Source: Mesodorylaimus sp. YZB2_4 (taxonomy: Eukaryota > Nematoda > Enoplea > Dorylaimida > Dorylaimidae). Taken from it: DNA of 64,000 nt. Below the pieces are notes generated by a model, which saw only the letters and a list, made by a program, of their open reading frames with translations, was not told the origin of the DNA and made no database searches. The position numbers and the translations under genes were made by a program. Location: contig JASANH010000554.1 in the NCBI GenBank assembly GCA_030248295.1, forward strand, positions 248,001-312,000. Direction: 5' to 3'. Positions 13,301-24,900 of the stretch are shown in pieces (the stretch's first letter is position 1; every line of letters starts with the position of its first letter).

Positions 13301-14970
13301 AGAGCAGAGCACAAAATAGGCCACAGTTTTTTACAGTATGTGCTCCTACGTAGACTCCGCATGGCTAATTAGGATACGAAAAATTGATAGCCGCAGGTCT
13401 ACGCAGACCTGCGTTATGACCGTCTTTAGCGCACCACACAATGTCCACACAATATATGGATTTCTTTTGTTCGTTGGTACACTAGCCACTAGCCCATAGA
13501 CTAGATGTCTTATACCCCTCGAGTATAGGGAAGGAAGCTATCTAGCTCTTATCCATTATCTTGACATTAGTTCACATGGCTTCGCTCGCGAATTAGTCCT
13601 ATTCAAGGGCGCCTAGCGAATCCCGGAAACTGTCACCAGTCCACTAGCTTGCGTCAATTGACACGCGAGAGGTCTATTTTAAAAACGACTTCCGTCTTGT
13701 TAGCTTTATCCCTCGTGGTCGAAAAGTTCGATTCCGTCAGCAGGTGTGACCTATGAGGACAGTGACGTTAGCAGGTGCTAATTCTAGCTGTGCTAAGGCA
13801 GCATAAGAAAGATGGATGTTCGAAATCGTTTTAGAAAACATCCTATACTATGCATACAGTGTGTAGGTGGTAAATTGAACTTTAAAAATTCCATTAATTT
13901 TTAATATGTAACGCATACTATTTTTGAAGTGTCCTTTGATAACTGGAATGGGATACAAGCTATGGTTATCCTCAGCTATTAGCTCTTTCCCTGCTGAGAC
14001 CCGTCTAGTCGTGCATATTGTGGAGGCTCATCTAACAATCGATCCTCTGCAGGGCCCCGGCAGCTGGGACATCGTCACCCTTCAGGATGATGTTTCATCC
14101 GTGGACTAGGTCATAGGACTTGATTGGCCGTCTGGGTGTACGTGCAGACGGAGACAAGTCACAGTCAGAGAAACGTCAGTTCTTATTGGCGGCTGGGCGC
14201 GTACTGATACTAGCAGGCCCAGAACTAGAAAGCGGGTTAGCACCAGTGCAAACAGAACCAATTCTGGGCTAGTCAATCAGTGTTTGTTGCCGCGTGCCAA
14301 GTGTTAGCAGATCTGGAGAATATTGGGTGTTTTCTGATGATCTTAAAGAACTTATCAAACCCGGACCGAGCTGCATAGCAAAATTCAGGACCTGTTTCTG
14401 AGTTAGACTAACGATAAGGCCAAAGCAGACCCTTCTTCAAAGTCTTGGTTGAAAGAATTCTCCGAAGCATACTTGCCGATTCTGGTGTACCATATACGGA
14501 ATGCATGTATTTTGGAGCAAAGCCTCTCTGAACGCTAGTGACTGACTATGTAGTTTACGATTACTATTAGTTTACGTTTACGCTGAAACAGCAAAAAAGA
14601 AGTCTGGAAGACAAACATCAAATTTGCTGTCAAAGTTGTCGAATGATTGCTGACATTTGAGGAAGCCCGAACTGCCATAGAATCTCCACTGGTATAAACA
14701 TTGCCCCCTGGCCTAATGACTCATCACCTTTCAGCTTTTCCATCCAATCTGCCCACCATGACCGGTCCTGGCTTGCCCTTGGTCAGTTATGGACCAAAAT
14801 CGTCCACCTTCTTTTGCGGTGTGTGCAAACGAGAATTCTCCAACGTCTATTACAAACGGCACATGATTGTGCACGCCAATGCTCGCCCGCATGTGTGCGA
14901 CGTGTGTGGAAAAAGGTTCAACGAACGATCGAATATGATGAAGCATCGACAACGGTTACACGTGCCCTAA
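4308..14970 (+). CDS. C2H2 zinc-finger protein, five exons, 412 aa
   Basis: Exons are 4308-4664, 7426-7869, 7925-8027, 8450-8548 and 14735-14970; phases 0, 0, 1, 1 all join, which supports the model. The start is an ATG at 4308. The N-terminus has two cysteine clusters (C33, C34, C35, C38 and C71, C73, C76) flanking a helical stretch with heptad-like spacing. The middle is polar and acidic. Two adjacent C2H2 fingers end the protein: C362, C365, H377, H381 and C389, C392, H405, H410. The first finger has 11 residues between its second Cys and first His, one fewer than usual. The product is presumably a nuclear DNA-binding regulator, but no specific family was recognised. The last intron is about 6.2 kb and full of repeats. 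Exons 4 and 5 are the less certain join because of that distance, and extra small exons could be missed in the 2.8-kb first intron. Confidence 0.72.
6519..6571. repeat. Short inverted repeat (hairpin) in intron
   Basis: CTCAGGTGTCCCCT and AAGGGACACCTGGG form imperfect arms around an about 20-base loop within the first intron of the zinc-finger gene. It may be a small MITE remnant; nothing else supports a function. Confidence 0.35.
8077..8139. repeat. Hairpin / mini fold-back element
   Basis: GGGCCTGGCTTCACTACAAT is followed 12 bases later by its near-perfect complement ATTGTAGTGAAACCAGGCCC. The arms are about 20-25 bp. It lies in the intron between exons 3 and 4 of the zinc-finger gene and has no coding potential. 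Confidence 0.6.
8790..8945 (+). repeat. Family B repeat (conserved-hairpin element), copy 1
   Basis: This copy contains AATCGATACTCTGCACCGAG, GGCAGCTGGGAGCGTCACCC and GGATGACGTTTCAGCC. The order AATCGAT, CTGGGA, short hairpin, GATGTTTC recurs at 14030-14110, 32515-32570, 33058-33113, 40775-40815 and in part at 58378-58412. It sits in the last intron of the zinc-finger gene. Confidence 0.5.
9413..9838. mobile_element. Fold-back (MITE-like) element
   Basis: The left arm (9413-9600) and right arm (about 9655-9838) are inverted copies. Landmarks are AATATGCGTCAAGG on the left and CCTTGACGCATGTT on the right, and GTCAAATGCTAATGATG on the left and CATTAGCATTTGAC on the right. No transposase frame is present. 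A single-arm relative lies at 10733-10940. Confidence 0.7.
10017..10038 (+). repeat. Poly(C) tract
   Basis: An uninterrupted run of about 18 C residues lies in the last intron of the zinc-finger gene. Similar runs occur at 29060-29078, 38132-38149 and 53957-53972. Confidence 0.9.
10733..10940. mobile_element. Single-arm relative of the 9413-9838 fold-back
   Basis: It shares CAATATGCGTCAGGGCTT, CTCTCACCTGTTGGAGAATA, TTCAAAGGG and CTGTAGTTGGCT with the left arm of the element at 9413. No second arm was seen, so this is a deletion derivative or a half copy. Confidence 0.55.
11270..11866. repeat. 30-bp minisatellite, about 20 units
   Basis: Near-identical 30-bp units begin ACACACAGGGACAAGGGAAG. 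The array is interrupted once near 11390-11408 by extra sequence (CCCCAACTGGGG, itself a palindrome) and one unit near 11555 is shortened by two bases. Because 30 is a multiple of three and the unit lacks stop codons in most frames, long artificial open frames appear on both strands. It lies inside an intron and is read as non-coding. Confidence 0.93.
11905..12045 (+). repeat. Dispersed repeat C, copy 1
   Basis: It shares GCATGGCTAATTAGGATACG, TTATGACCG, CTTTAGC, CACCACACAATGT and CACTAGCC in the same order with 13350-13490. The two copies lie about 1.45 kb apart, flanking other repeats in the same intron. Confidence 0.6.
12105..12455. mobile_element. Inverted pair of related SINE-like copies
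   Basis: The left half (about 12105-12252) is the reverse complement of the right half (about 12303-12455). Examples are CATCACCTTGAAGGAATGGA on the left and CATTCCAATCCTACAAGGTG on the right. A tRNA-type B box, GGGTTCGATTCCC, precedes the right copy at 12288-12301. Two oppositely inserted elements or one fold-back would both explain it. Confidence 0.55.
12660..12819. mobile_element. Short fold-back MITE-like element
   Basis: Arms of about 50 bp: GCAGTGATAAGTCTTTGATC on the left (from 12672) and GATCAAAGACTTATCACTGC on the right. The first bases, CTGTTTCTG, are mirrored by CAGAAACAG at the right end. The centre is about 55 bp without coding potential. Confidence 0.75.
13350..13490 (+). repeat. 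Dispersed repeat C, copy 2
   Basis: Second copy of the repeat at 11905-12045, diverged by several substitutions and carrying a small local palindrome (AGGTCTACGCAGACCT near 13396). Confidence 0.6.
13960..14125 (+). repeat. Family B repeat, copy 2
   Basis: It contains CAATCGATCCTCTGCAG, GGCAGCTGGGACATCGTCAC and GGATGATGTTTCATCC. It aligns over about 140 bp with the copy at 8790-8945 and more distantly with 32486-32666. Confidence 0.5.
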
Positions 14971-15931
14971 TGGTTGGAGAATACTGTAATTAGAGGTGAG
15001 TCAAGTACATCTCGATGTACCCCTGCTGGCTGTATGTTGCATTGGGAATGAGTGGCCTTACCATAGGCTGTACGTACGTTATTCTTCGCACATATTCTTG
15101 TCCCCTAGTGCACCGTTGTGAAGGCGGCCCACCCTAATAGTTTTAAGTATAGCCTCAAACGGTGGTCACACTCAGAGTGGGTCAGTGCAAACGAACTGAC
15201 CATAAGTCAGCTAGTTTTTGTCGCAGCTTCAAGCCGAGTGTGATTATTCGTTTTGTAATTTCTTTGAATATTTGTTTCATCAAGAGACAATGTTTGATGG
15301 AGCTAACTGTAAGCTAGTTTATTGTGCACTTTGTCAAGTGCAGAAAACTTCGTACTTTTGACAGTGACAGTGCAAATCCGTGTGACTTTCGTACCTTGCA
15401 CTTTCGAAAATGCAATGCATTCTCCTAATAGTTCTGGCACAGCTATACATAGCGCATTGTTTATCTTCTCGTGCCTGCAGCAGGCCCCAAAACGGCCACT
15501 AAATCAATTTTTTTCGATATTTATACTGTATTTGTCTGGACAAGACGTAACCTTTTTCGAATGAGTATGATTGTTTCATCTTAAAAATTTTCTGAGAGAT
15601 ATTTCCTCTGCATTTTTAGCTAAGCTAATCATTGTGGTCTGTTTTGGTGTTTTATTAAATATATGTCATGTTCTAAAATAATTTACACGAGTTCTTCTTC
15701 CAAAATTGATTTCACAGTACCGTCGCAAGACCTTTACAATTCCATGTCCCTTCACAAGAGCCTGTACATCGCTTATGCTTTCCCTTCTCCTCAACTGCAC
15801 TGTCACAACACGACACTTCATAGAAAAATACAGTACTGCAGCAAACGTGAATTACTTTAACGTTCTCCCCAATACCCAGAAAAACCACTGCATCCCCAGA
15901 AAACATCTACTCATACCCGGATTCGTTTCCC
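14971..15931. other. Convergent intergenic region (two 3' UTRs)
   Basis: This is the space between the stop codon of the zinc-finger gene (+) and that of the SETDB1-like gene (-). Apart from the overlapping poly(A) signals at 15651-15659 no element was recognised. Confidence 0.6.
15651..15659. terminator. Overlapping poly(A) signals for convergent genes
   Basis: TTTATTAAA reads as AATAAA on the minus strand (15651-15656) and ATTAAA on the plus strand (15654-15659). It lies about 280 bp after the SETDB1 stop and 680 bp after the zinc-finger stop. The match is seen; its use is inferred. Confidence 0.4.
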
Positions 15932-18900
15932 CTACAATAATCGTTTCCGACAGTTCGGCGCACCGCAGTTGCATGCCATTGGTCGGTCATCCATAGGCGT
16001 GTAATGGTAATCCCAACATAGCTCCGTTCCAGCTCGGATATTCTGCAAAACAATAATCCAATGCAGCAGACACATGAGCACCACACCATACAAAGTTACA
16101 ATATGGTTGCCCTACAAGCCCCGACTCTGTCGAGTACGTTCGGGATCATTTTTTCAGGACTTTTAATGAGTGCTCTTTTCAATTTCTTATCCGCTGTAGA
16201 TGACCTAGACTAGAACCCACCTTGATCTGCCAGCAAATATAGAGCCAAAAATTCTTTTTCCTTGGGTAATTTTGGCATTCGTAAATGCGAAGAAAGCTCA
16301 CAAAGTAGATCGAGACATTCTTGCTTTTGTGGGGCCAAGTAAAAATACCCTCCCCACACTTTTGAAGCCCTAACGCCAAATGCCTAGCCTACCAGATATT
16401 TCAGCTTCATAGCCTATTGCGCTAACTGAAGAGTGACCATTCTGAGACATGTGATTCTCACCCCCTACAGTTTGCTTCCCATACACCAGTCCCGTTCGTA
16501 AAAAGTAAAAACATTCCATCTCGGCAACATTCACCAGCCATTTTTACCAGGTCAGGGAGGGGTGATCGCGCGAGCGAACGCTACTATCAAGCCTACAAAA
16601 CTTCAACTATATCTTTTCTTACCTCCGCAGCGAAGAAAGCGACCCAGGGCAGTCTCATATCGTGCGTATCCACGAATACATTTTGTACGAATACATTTGG
16701 CGAGCACGAATGATTCAAATATCGCCCAATATTTCCGCTCAATTTGGCGTCCAATATGTAAACGCAATTCTCGTCGCCAAGATATTTACTCATCGACCAA
16801 TTGCGCGAGCTCGCTCCTACGCGAAGGCGAGTTATCAGAAATCACAGTCCATACTGAATTTGCTTATCACTCACCTCGACTACCAGTATCATTCGTATCT
16901 TCGTCATCCGAGCGGCCACCAATGTGCTTACGACGTTTGCGCTTTGTCGACCCACTCTCATCTTCGTCGCTGCTAGCGGTTCCGCTAGAAAGAACACAAT
17001 GCGATTCATGGCAGCATGAACTGCTTACAATTATTTAGTTCCAATAGAGCTCAAAGAATGGCTACCAAAGGCACTATCAGTCTCTTATACCATTCAAGGA
17101 AAAGCTCAATCATGCTTCTTTGTATTACAGATGTCGCAGCCTAAACCGCCTCTGTCTGAACCTCTTGGCATGAGCTTGGAGTTTCGACGAAGTACATTCT
17201 AGAATCGATGTCGGAATATTGAAAAAAGGATGATATTTAGATTCAGCACCCACTTATTATAGGTGGTGGCCAAAATTTTGAGCCGCTATTTCAAGAGTCG
17301 AAAGAAGTTCTCAATGGATCCCTTTGCAAATTTCGACTTTTTTTGCATGGGTGCTGGAGGTCCAGAATTTTGGCTGCCCCCATAATACGTGGGTGCTGAA
17401 TCTGAATATCATCCTTTTTTTAATATTTCGACATCGATTCTACAATGCACTTCGTTTTTAAGCTGAGTCGCTTGTCAATGCCATCACTTTTCTCATACTA
17501 GACTTCGCCCCCACCCCTCTTCGTACTACTCTTTCTCATTCACCTTCCATAAAGCTGCTAATAAACCCCCTTTGCCCTCCTTAGTGATAACATCGCACTA
17601 CTTTTCCGTTTTCCACATTCTCACCTTTCGAATTCCTCTTCAAATCCTTCCTTCTGATTTTCTGCGCACAAAATCAAATCCAAATCGGCAAAATATTCAT
17701 CGCCCTGCCGTTGTCCCACGTCATTGGCCGCTTGATCACTCAACACGTTTCCAGCATATATGCAGATAAACGCGCCCTGAAACCCAAAAATTATTATTCC
17801 CTTATCAATCCAAAATTGAAGCCGTCGGAAAGCCATGCATGGCTGCTGACTAAGGTGGCTGAAACGATACGTTCGAATACAGACTGTCCCTTATTAATAC
17901 TCGAAAGGTGCCACCAAGTGATCGACTGCATTCAGACACAATGGCTTTTAACAGCCTGCACTCAAGCAACGTGTCGAATCGGCCATTGTGATTGGACCAC
18001 GCCACCATCCAAATTACAAAATTTTAGAAGTGTTGGACTTAAAAAAATCAGTAAATTCAAACTTCGCGATGCCATATGCCAGAATACTTCGTTTAAAATT
18101 CGAGTCCCGTGAGTTGCACACACAGTTGCAAAGAAAGGGACCTCAAAAACCTTTATACGTCCCATGTATTCCTTCCCTCAAGCACTCACGCTTCACTCCC
18201 TTACCTTCGGAATCCCGTCCAGTGTCCTTACGCCCCATCCTTTCTTCAACGTTTTGAACAGCTGAAGCGAGTCAAATCTGTTATATACAAATCCGATCTG
18301 TCCAAACCCCAGTTTCTCCGCTCGACGTCCTCTCTCTGAGATTAGTATCTCCCTCTCATGATTACTTTTCTGGCCCAGCTAAAGACTATACTGTACACAT
18401 GTGCTTTATTCCCAACCCTGGTTCTCATGTTCGTGCCCATTCGCCAAACCCAGGGGCCAGAAAAAGCTCTCGAGCCAACAGCATCTCCATATCCACGCCC
18501 CGTCCAGACCATCCCTCTTACCTGCAATCTGGTCAACAATGGATGTTGAACAACTCGATTTGGACAACGACAATCGCACTTGCACATGCTGTTACATTCG
18601 TAGATTCCAGTCGAGATTTGGCCATCCGGCAGGCGACGATACCGATATCCAACGGCTCTGGCCTTGTTGCCGCGATTCGCTTGTGTCATGGTCAGCTGCT
18701 GACAATGACAACGTTTTGAGTCGGCGCAGTTGTCTGAACAGAAAAAGATTGTGACATGCAGAACGAACGCCTAATTGTTATCATAAAACGCATGCCTATG
18801 AGCACAGTGATCGCTTCACAGAAACACAAGCACACAAAGCCGCCTATTCTCTACAATAGTCGAAAAAACCCATATTTTCTTACCTGTGCAATCGCAGCCC

Positions 18901-21900
18901 GATATGAACGACTTCGCTTCTTTCAAATCCACTTTCGGATCCATCGTAAATCGTCGACTTTCATAGTGGATGACGAGCGGCTAAAAAAGGGAGCGACGAT
19001 AAGCTAAAGTTAAGGATCCCTGGGTACCTACTCCAAGTCTACAATTAATATACACACTATACAGCACACCACTCACCTTCTCCTCCGAAAAATCATTGAC
19101 GCATTCGATTCTCACATTCTCGCGCCCACCAGTGAAATCCTCGATTCTTACGAATGGATCGCTGACACGAATCGATTCGAACGGATCGAATTCCGGATCG
19201 AAATCGAACAAATCAATCGTCATTCGACAATTGCTCAGGGTCAAAAAATCGAGCAATTCCCTCTGTTGTTTCAATCGTCGATGATCGCAAGGCGGAATAT
19301 AGACGACACGATTCCTGGTTCGAGTCGATTCGATCAACCTTTGCCATCCGCAAATCAACGGAATCAAGAACGGATTCTCGTTCTTGTGATCTTGGGGATC
19401 GTCATTCGGCACAATGCAGCCTTCGTTGCACGATGATCGCGGTCGATCACTAGCCGTTAATTCGGCAGTCGGCGAAATTCGTCCAATGCATCTGCGATAA
19501 TATTCCACAGTCTCCGTGTACCGTTTGATCTTATGAATGGTATTATCGGTCGTCGCGGGGACTTTGACTCCACCACGGAATCGAATCGTCTCATTCGACC
19601 TCGTCGTTCGTTTACGCGCTGTCGGCACTCTTTGCAATAAGATGACGTCCGCCGAGTCGTCCGCATCGTCATCGACCACATCGTCCTCGTCCTCGCTATC
19701 ACCTCCAACAAACTCGACCACTGGCCCAGCGTGACGAGAATGATGCCGACGAGCCACTGGCCGTTGCCCGGCGTACTCCACAATACGACGAGCTTGATGC
19801 TGTTCGAAAATCGGCTGCAAGCGCCTAAAAGAGGTGCAGGGCTTAAAAAACTCAAGAATTCCAGGATACCCATACACACCAGTCAAAGATGCTACCAAGC
19901 ACATCAGGACTGAAGCCGCGCGCAGGAGCCAAAAGGCCGTTTACCATTACTCTCCCTTGCCCATGGGATCTCACGGAAAGCGTGTTGTAGCGCTACCCTG
20001 AAGATGATGCGAGTGAGTGTTCAGAGAACTGTCACTACCAGGTATCTCCAGCGCATCCAAGTAGCCCCAATGCCGAAGCACGTCAGTGCACACTTACCAA
20101 TCGCCACGGTATATCCAATCCGTTTTCCCATCTGGCAATCGCAATTTCGCCATCGAACAATCAATTTCTTCGACCGTGCACTTCTTGAACACATTGCCTT
20201 CCCGCAGCATTTTCACCGTCTCGTTCACCTTCAGGCGCACTAAGGCTTTCTCTGGTAAATTACCGATCACACGTTTCAAATATTCATGGGTGGCCGGATC
20301 GGTTACTTCGCTCCAAAAGGTGGCTCCTTTCGGTGATGCTCGCCAACAGCATCGAATATCGGAGTAGCTTACGTAACGCGCATCGCCAAAAATGTTGAAG
20401 ATCAAGTAGCGGCCCTTATTGCGGCTGAAAATAGACACAAACGTCAACACCCATAAGCAGAAGCGAGGTACCTACACCCTAGCCAAACAGAAATTACATG
20501 GCACTCGCAAATATGCCATAAATGGTAGACCCAGATCACCCAATGCGGAGACAGGCGCTTGTTTGTCTATTAGGCAAGTAGTCAAGAACACACGGGTCTA
20601 AGACCAACGGTAAGACAAGCGCGGAATGACTGGCAAGACCATACCAGTGACACCAACGCCCACCCCCTTAGTCACCCCTCAAATCCGCACTAGCTGCCCG
20701 CAAGCCTCATTCTAGTCTCCAATATCCAGGAAAGGCGCATTAATGTCTCGTATGTACCTTACGCTGGGCTGTTCGGCGACGATGGCGGTCAACCAGGGCG
20801 AGTACTCGATACCCCTGGCCGCGTCCGCCTTCACCAACGTCCTATCGAACTGGGCCACCACTCGGTCATTCACGTCCATAAACCAGGATGGGGGTGACGA
20901 GTAGGCCACAGCCTCCTTCGGCACGACAGCTTTACCCGAATCCGAGAAGTACTCCACCAATGGCCATCCCATATTGTTCAAGCCGGTATACGTGGCCAGC
21001 TCCCAATCCACGTTACGCCGTACCAAACACGTGTCACCCACGGCTGGCGGTGGCAATGAGTCGGGCTTGCCGCGTGTCAACGGAATGCTGGCATTTGCGT
21101 TGATCAACGATCCTTTGCTGACTTCGGTCACCTCCGACGACGACTGTGAGCTCGAGAACAATGCCGTCTTCGGACTCGTCCTGATGTGCACATTGGGTGG
21201 TATACGCGGTAGGACCACGTCGCTGGCGTGTGCAGCGGCGAAGCGGGCGAAAGCCGTCGAGACATTCGATGGCTAGAACATCAAACAGCGTCAATATTTT
21301 CATCTTGTGTGCCAGTACCCTTTGTTCAGGATCAGGATTAACATTACGTAGTATCTATACCAGCTTCCCAATCTCGGTCAGCCTCCAGATGGTGCCCATT
21401 TCAGCGGCATCAGAACCAGGAGCAAAACAATGGTTATCAGCTGGGCCTTCCTCTATTCAGGTATCACACCAACTTGACTCAAATTATTTTCTAGATCACG
21501 ATCCTAAACCTTAGCCGCTGCACACCATGAAGCGCATGGCCAGTCTACTGTAAGACCGCATCTGCAGTGCATATTCAAGAAAACACCCATGCCCAACTTC
21601 TGATGCATGTACAATTAATCTTGCTCAGTTCCATGCCACACTACCCATCGATACCGTCTACACTCACCGCTTCACGTCGCTGCTCATGCTTGTCAGCCAC
21701 TGCTGATACGGAATCGTTCTTGTCAGATCGATCAATAGTCGCATCTTCAATTACGTAATCAAAGTCCGCGATGGAATGATTGACCTAAAATTAAATGCAT
21801 GCAGTCGAATGGCTTCTTTCGACCTCAAAAAAACAGCTGGTTCATCGTCATTTCCAACCCTTTTACGTTGCGACCAGGCTCCAAGTCCATTGCTAGCCGC

Positions 21901-24900
21901 AACCTTACAACACCCATGGTTTCCGTTGAGCGGGCCCCTTGTGGAAATTTAACGTTATGTTATTTCTCATTTAACTGTGCCCCAAAAATGTACGACACAA
22001 CTTTTCCACCCACCCAAAATTATCATTTTTGCCAGGAAAGATCGAACGCTTTGATTAAAGTTTCCCTGGCTCTGACCAAAACTGAAATATTCCCGCATAA
22101 AATCGAAAGTCCAATTTCTGCGAAACCCCATGGCTCATTTTCCCAAAACATAGGTGCCTATTCCATGTAAGTCTACGAGTATATGACACAAAAGGGTAAA
22201 CATCAAATAAAAGGAAAACTGCAATTTTAGTGTCATTCAAGGTCTTTCAGATTAGACTAATTTTACAGATCCCTAATAAAGCCTGCCCTTAAAATCTGCT
22301 TGAAATGGGCATTTTCGCAGTGCATCCTATCCGTCGAATCCTTCTCAGTTGGTTTGTAGGGTCCATCGTTTCAACACACGGCATTCTATCTGAATCTCTG
22401 CGATCAGCCGATACTATGCAGCATCAGTCATTGGTTGATGGGTAGGAAATGCTAATTCCAAAAATATGTAAATCCATCCAGCAATACAGAAACGGCGCCC
22501 AGAAAAACCCAAAAAAACCATGAAAACATTGGTAACTTAAAACACGAATTGTACTTACAACTGGAAGAGTTCTTGATGAGTCGTACATACACATCAAACC
22601 AACTGTTCATTTGAAAACAATTTGGGGTGTTTGGGAGCCATTTGAGAACCACTTCACCGACCACCACCGACAATTCTTAGCACTATACCATACCCTAATT
22701 TATCCAGGTCTGATCGCGGGCGATACAATTAGCGGTACCAGCTATCGGTAGGTGCTGGCACCGCTCATTAGCTCTCTATAAGCCTATATGATCCTACGAG
22801 ACCCATCAACCAATGACTGATGCTGCATAGTATCAGCTGATCGCAGAGATATTCAGATAGAATGCCTGTGTTGAAACGATGGACCCTACAGACCAACTGA
22901 GACGGATTCGACGGATAGGATGCACTGCGAAAATGCCCATTTCAAGCAGATTTTCAGGGTAGGCTTTATCAGGGATCTGTAAAATGAGTCCAATCTGAAA
23001 GACCTTGGAATAACACTAAAATTGCAGTTTTCCTTCTATTTGCGGTTTACCTTTTCATGTCATATACGTACATACTCGTAGACTCACATGGCATAGGCAC
23101 CTATGTTTTGGGAAAAAAACGTTACTAAGCCATGGGGTTTCGCAGAAATCAGACTTTCGATTTTCTGCGGGAATATTCCGGTTTTTGGGTTTTGGTCAGA
23201 GCTGGGGAAACTTTAATCAAAGCGTTCGAGAACTCATCTTTTTTCTAGCAAAAATGATAATTCTACGGTCGTAAGCGCCCAAGACTTCATTATGAGTGGG
23301 TGAAAAAAATTGTCATTATCCACTTGTACACACAAGATTGAATAGTTGTAGAGATACCCTGAAAATTCTGACGGGTCACGTGTTTAAAAGCCCCGCCATA
23401 CCAAAATACGCATGTCAGTTTCATCTAATCTGGCAATCATAGGCCTCGAAACCAAAAAATATGTGAGATACTAGCTCTACACTTACCTTAGCAACTTCAA
23501 CATCCACCATTTGCTTCTTAAAATCATCTGTGATTTCCCTCATTTGCTTCAAATCGCTGTCGATCAGGTCGCACAGATTATCAGTTTCCGCCAATTGTTT
23601 GTTTAACGAAACGGTGATACTGAAACCAGAAGAGTACACACTGGCAAATATTCTACATATATTATGGTAAACTACGATCCAATAGTTTCGAAATTTGATG
23701 TCATTACAAACCGCATCTCTGCTAGTCTTTTGAGTGGCCTTAGTCTCGTACAAACGTTTTTGGACTTGATTTTTCCACAACCGCCATAGCCAAAAAAAGG
23801 GTGACTGCTGTGGCTCCTCTTATTCTGTAAATGTTAAAAAAATACCCTTTTTTTCAAAAATGATTGCAGTCACTACTTATAAAATCAATCACATAATACC
23901 CATTAAATATAGCGCGGCTTTCGGAATCAGATTCAGAGACACGCATTACACACTAGCGACAGAGTCCAAAAGATGAAGTTTGCATCATTACCTCATTTAC
24001 CCCGACTCCAAGGTCACAAAACTCACAAATCATTTTAAGGAAAAAGCAGGAAAAGCTTATATCTCGTCATCTAACGCGACTCATCTTCGATTGTTTTCAT
24101 TCCTTGAACGCTAAGTTCTCGTATACTCCAAACTTGCGCAATCTGAACTGAAGACGTCACTGATTGTATTTCTGGTTGACAATTATTGTCGAATGTACCA
24201 TCAGATTGCCAAGCAGATGAACTGTTTTCTGCGAAATATTCACATTCCGGCTTATTTTCAGTTTTCACCCGATCAAAATCCACCACAGCCGAATCATCAA
24301 ACTCGACAGCCGAACCCACTGGAACTTCTGGCTCCACTTTTATTTGTACTGGCACCTCACTAAATCCTCCCGTTATGTCTTCTTCTTTCGCCGAATGCAC
24401 AAATGCACCAGAATCCTCAACCTTGCTGGACCGATCAGAACTTTCATATACTGTCCACGCAAGCTTACATAAGTTCTCTTGCCTGTCCTTTTTCGCACTC
24501 GCGGCCGCGACCACTTTGTTAACAATTCTAGAAGCCACGCTATCGACTTTAATTCGTTTCGTTGTCTTCACTACTTTCGTCGATGCATTAGAATGACTCG
24601 CTTCGCTGATCCGATCACACCAATGACATCCCGTCTTCGCCTGTTTACACAGTTTTCTTCCATCTACTATCGGATTTGCCCTCACTGCCGCTATTACTTC
24701 GTTGATAATTCTCGAAACCACTTTACCCATTCCGTCGAGTGCTTCGGCGAGCAGCCTCTTCTTCAAGAGGCTTCTTGCTAAGTATCGTTGACGCTGCTTC
24801 TTTCGTTCATTATATGTCCGTCGATATTCCCGAATCTTTTCCGCATTTTTTTTAGCATAACGTCTTTGTATTTCATAAAAATACTCACGACCACGTCGCT

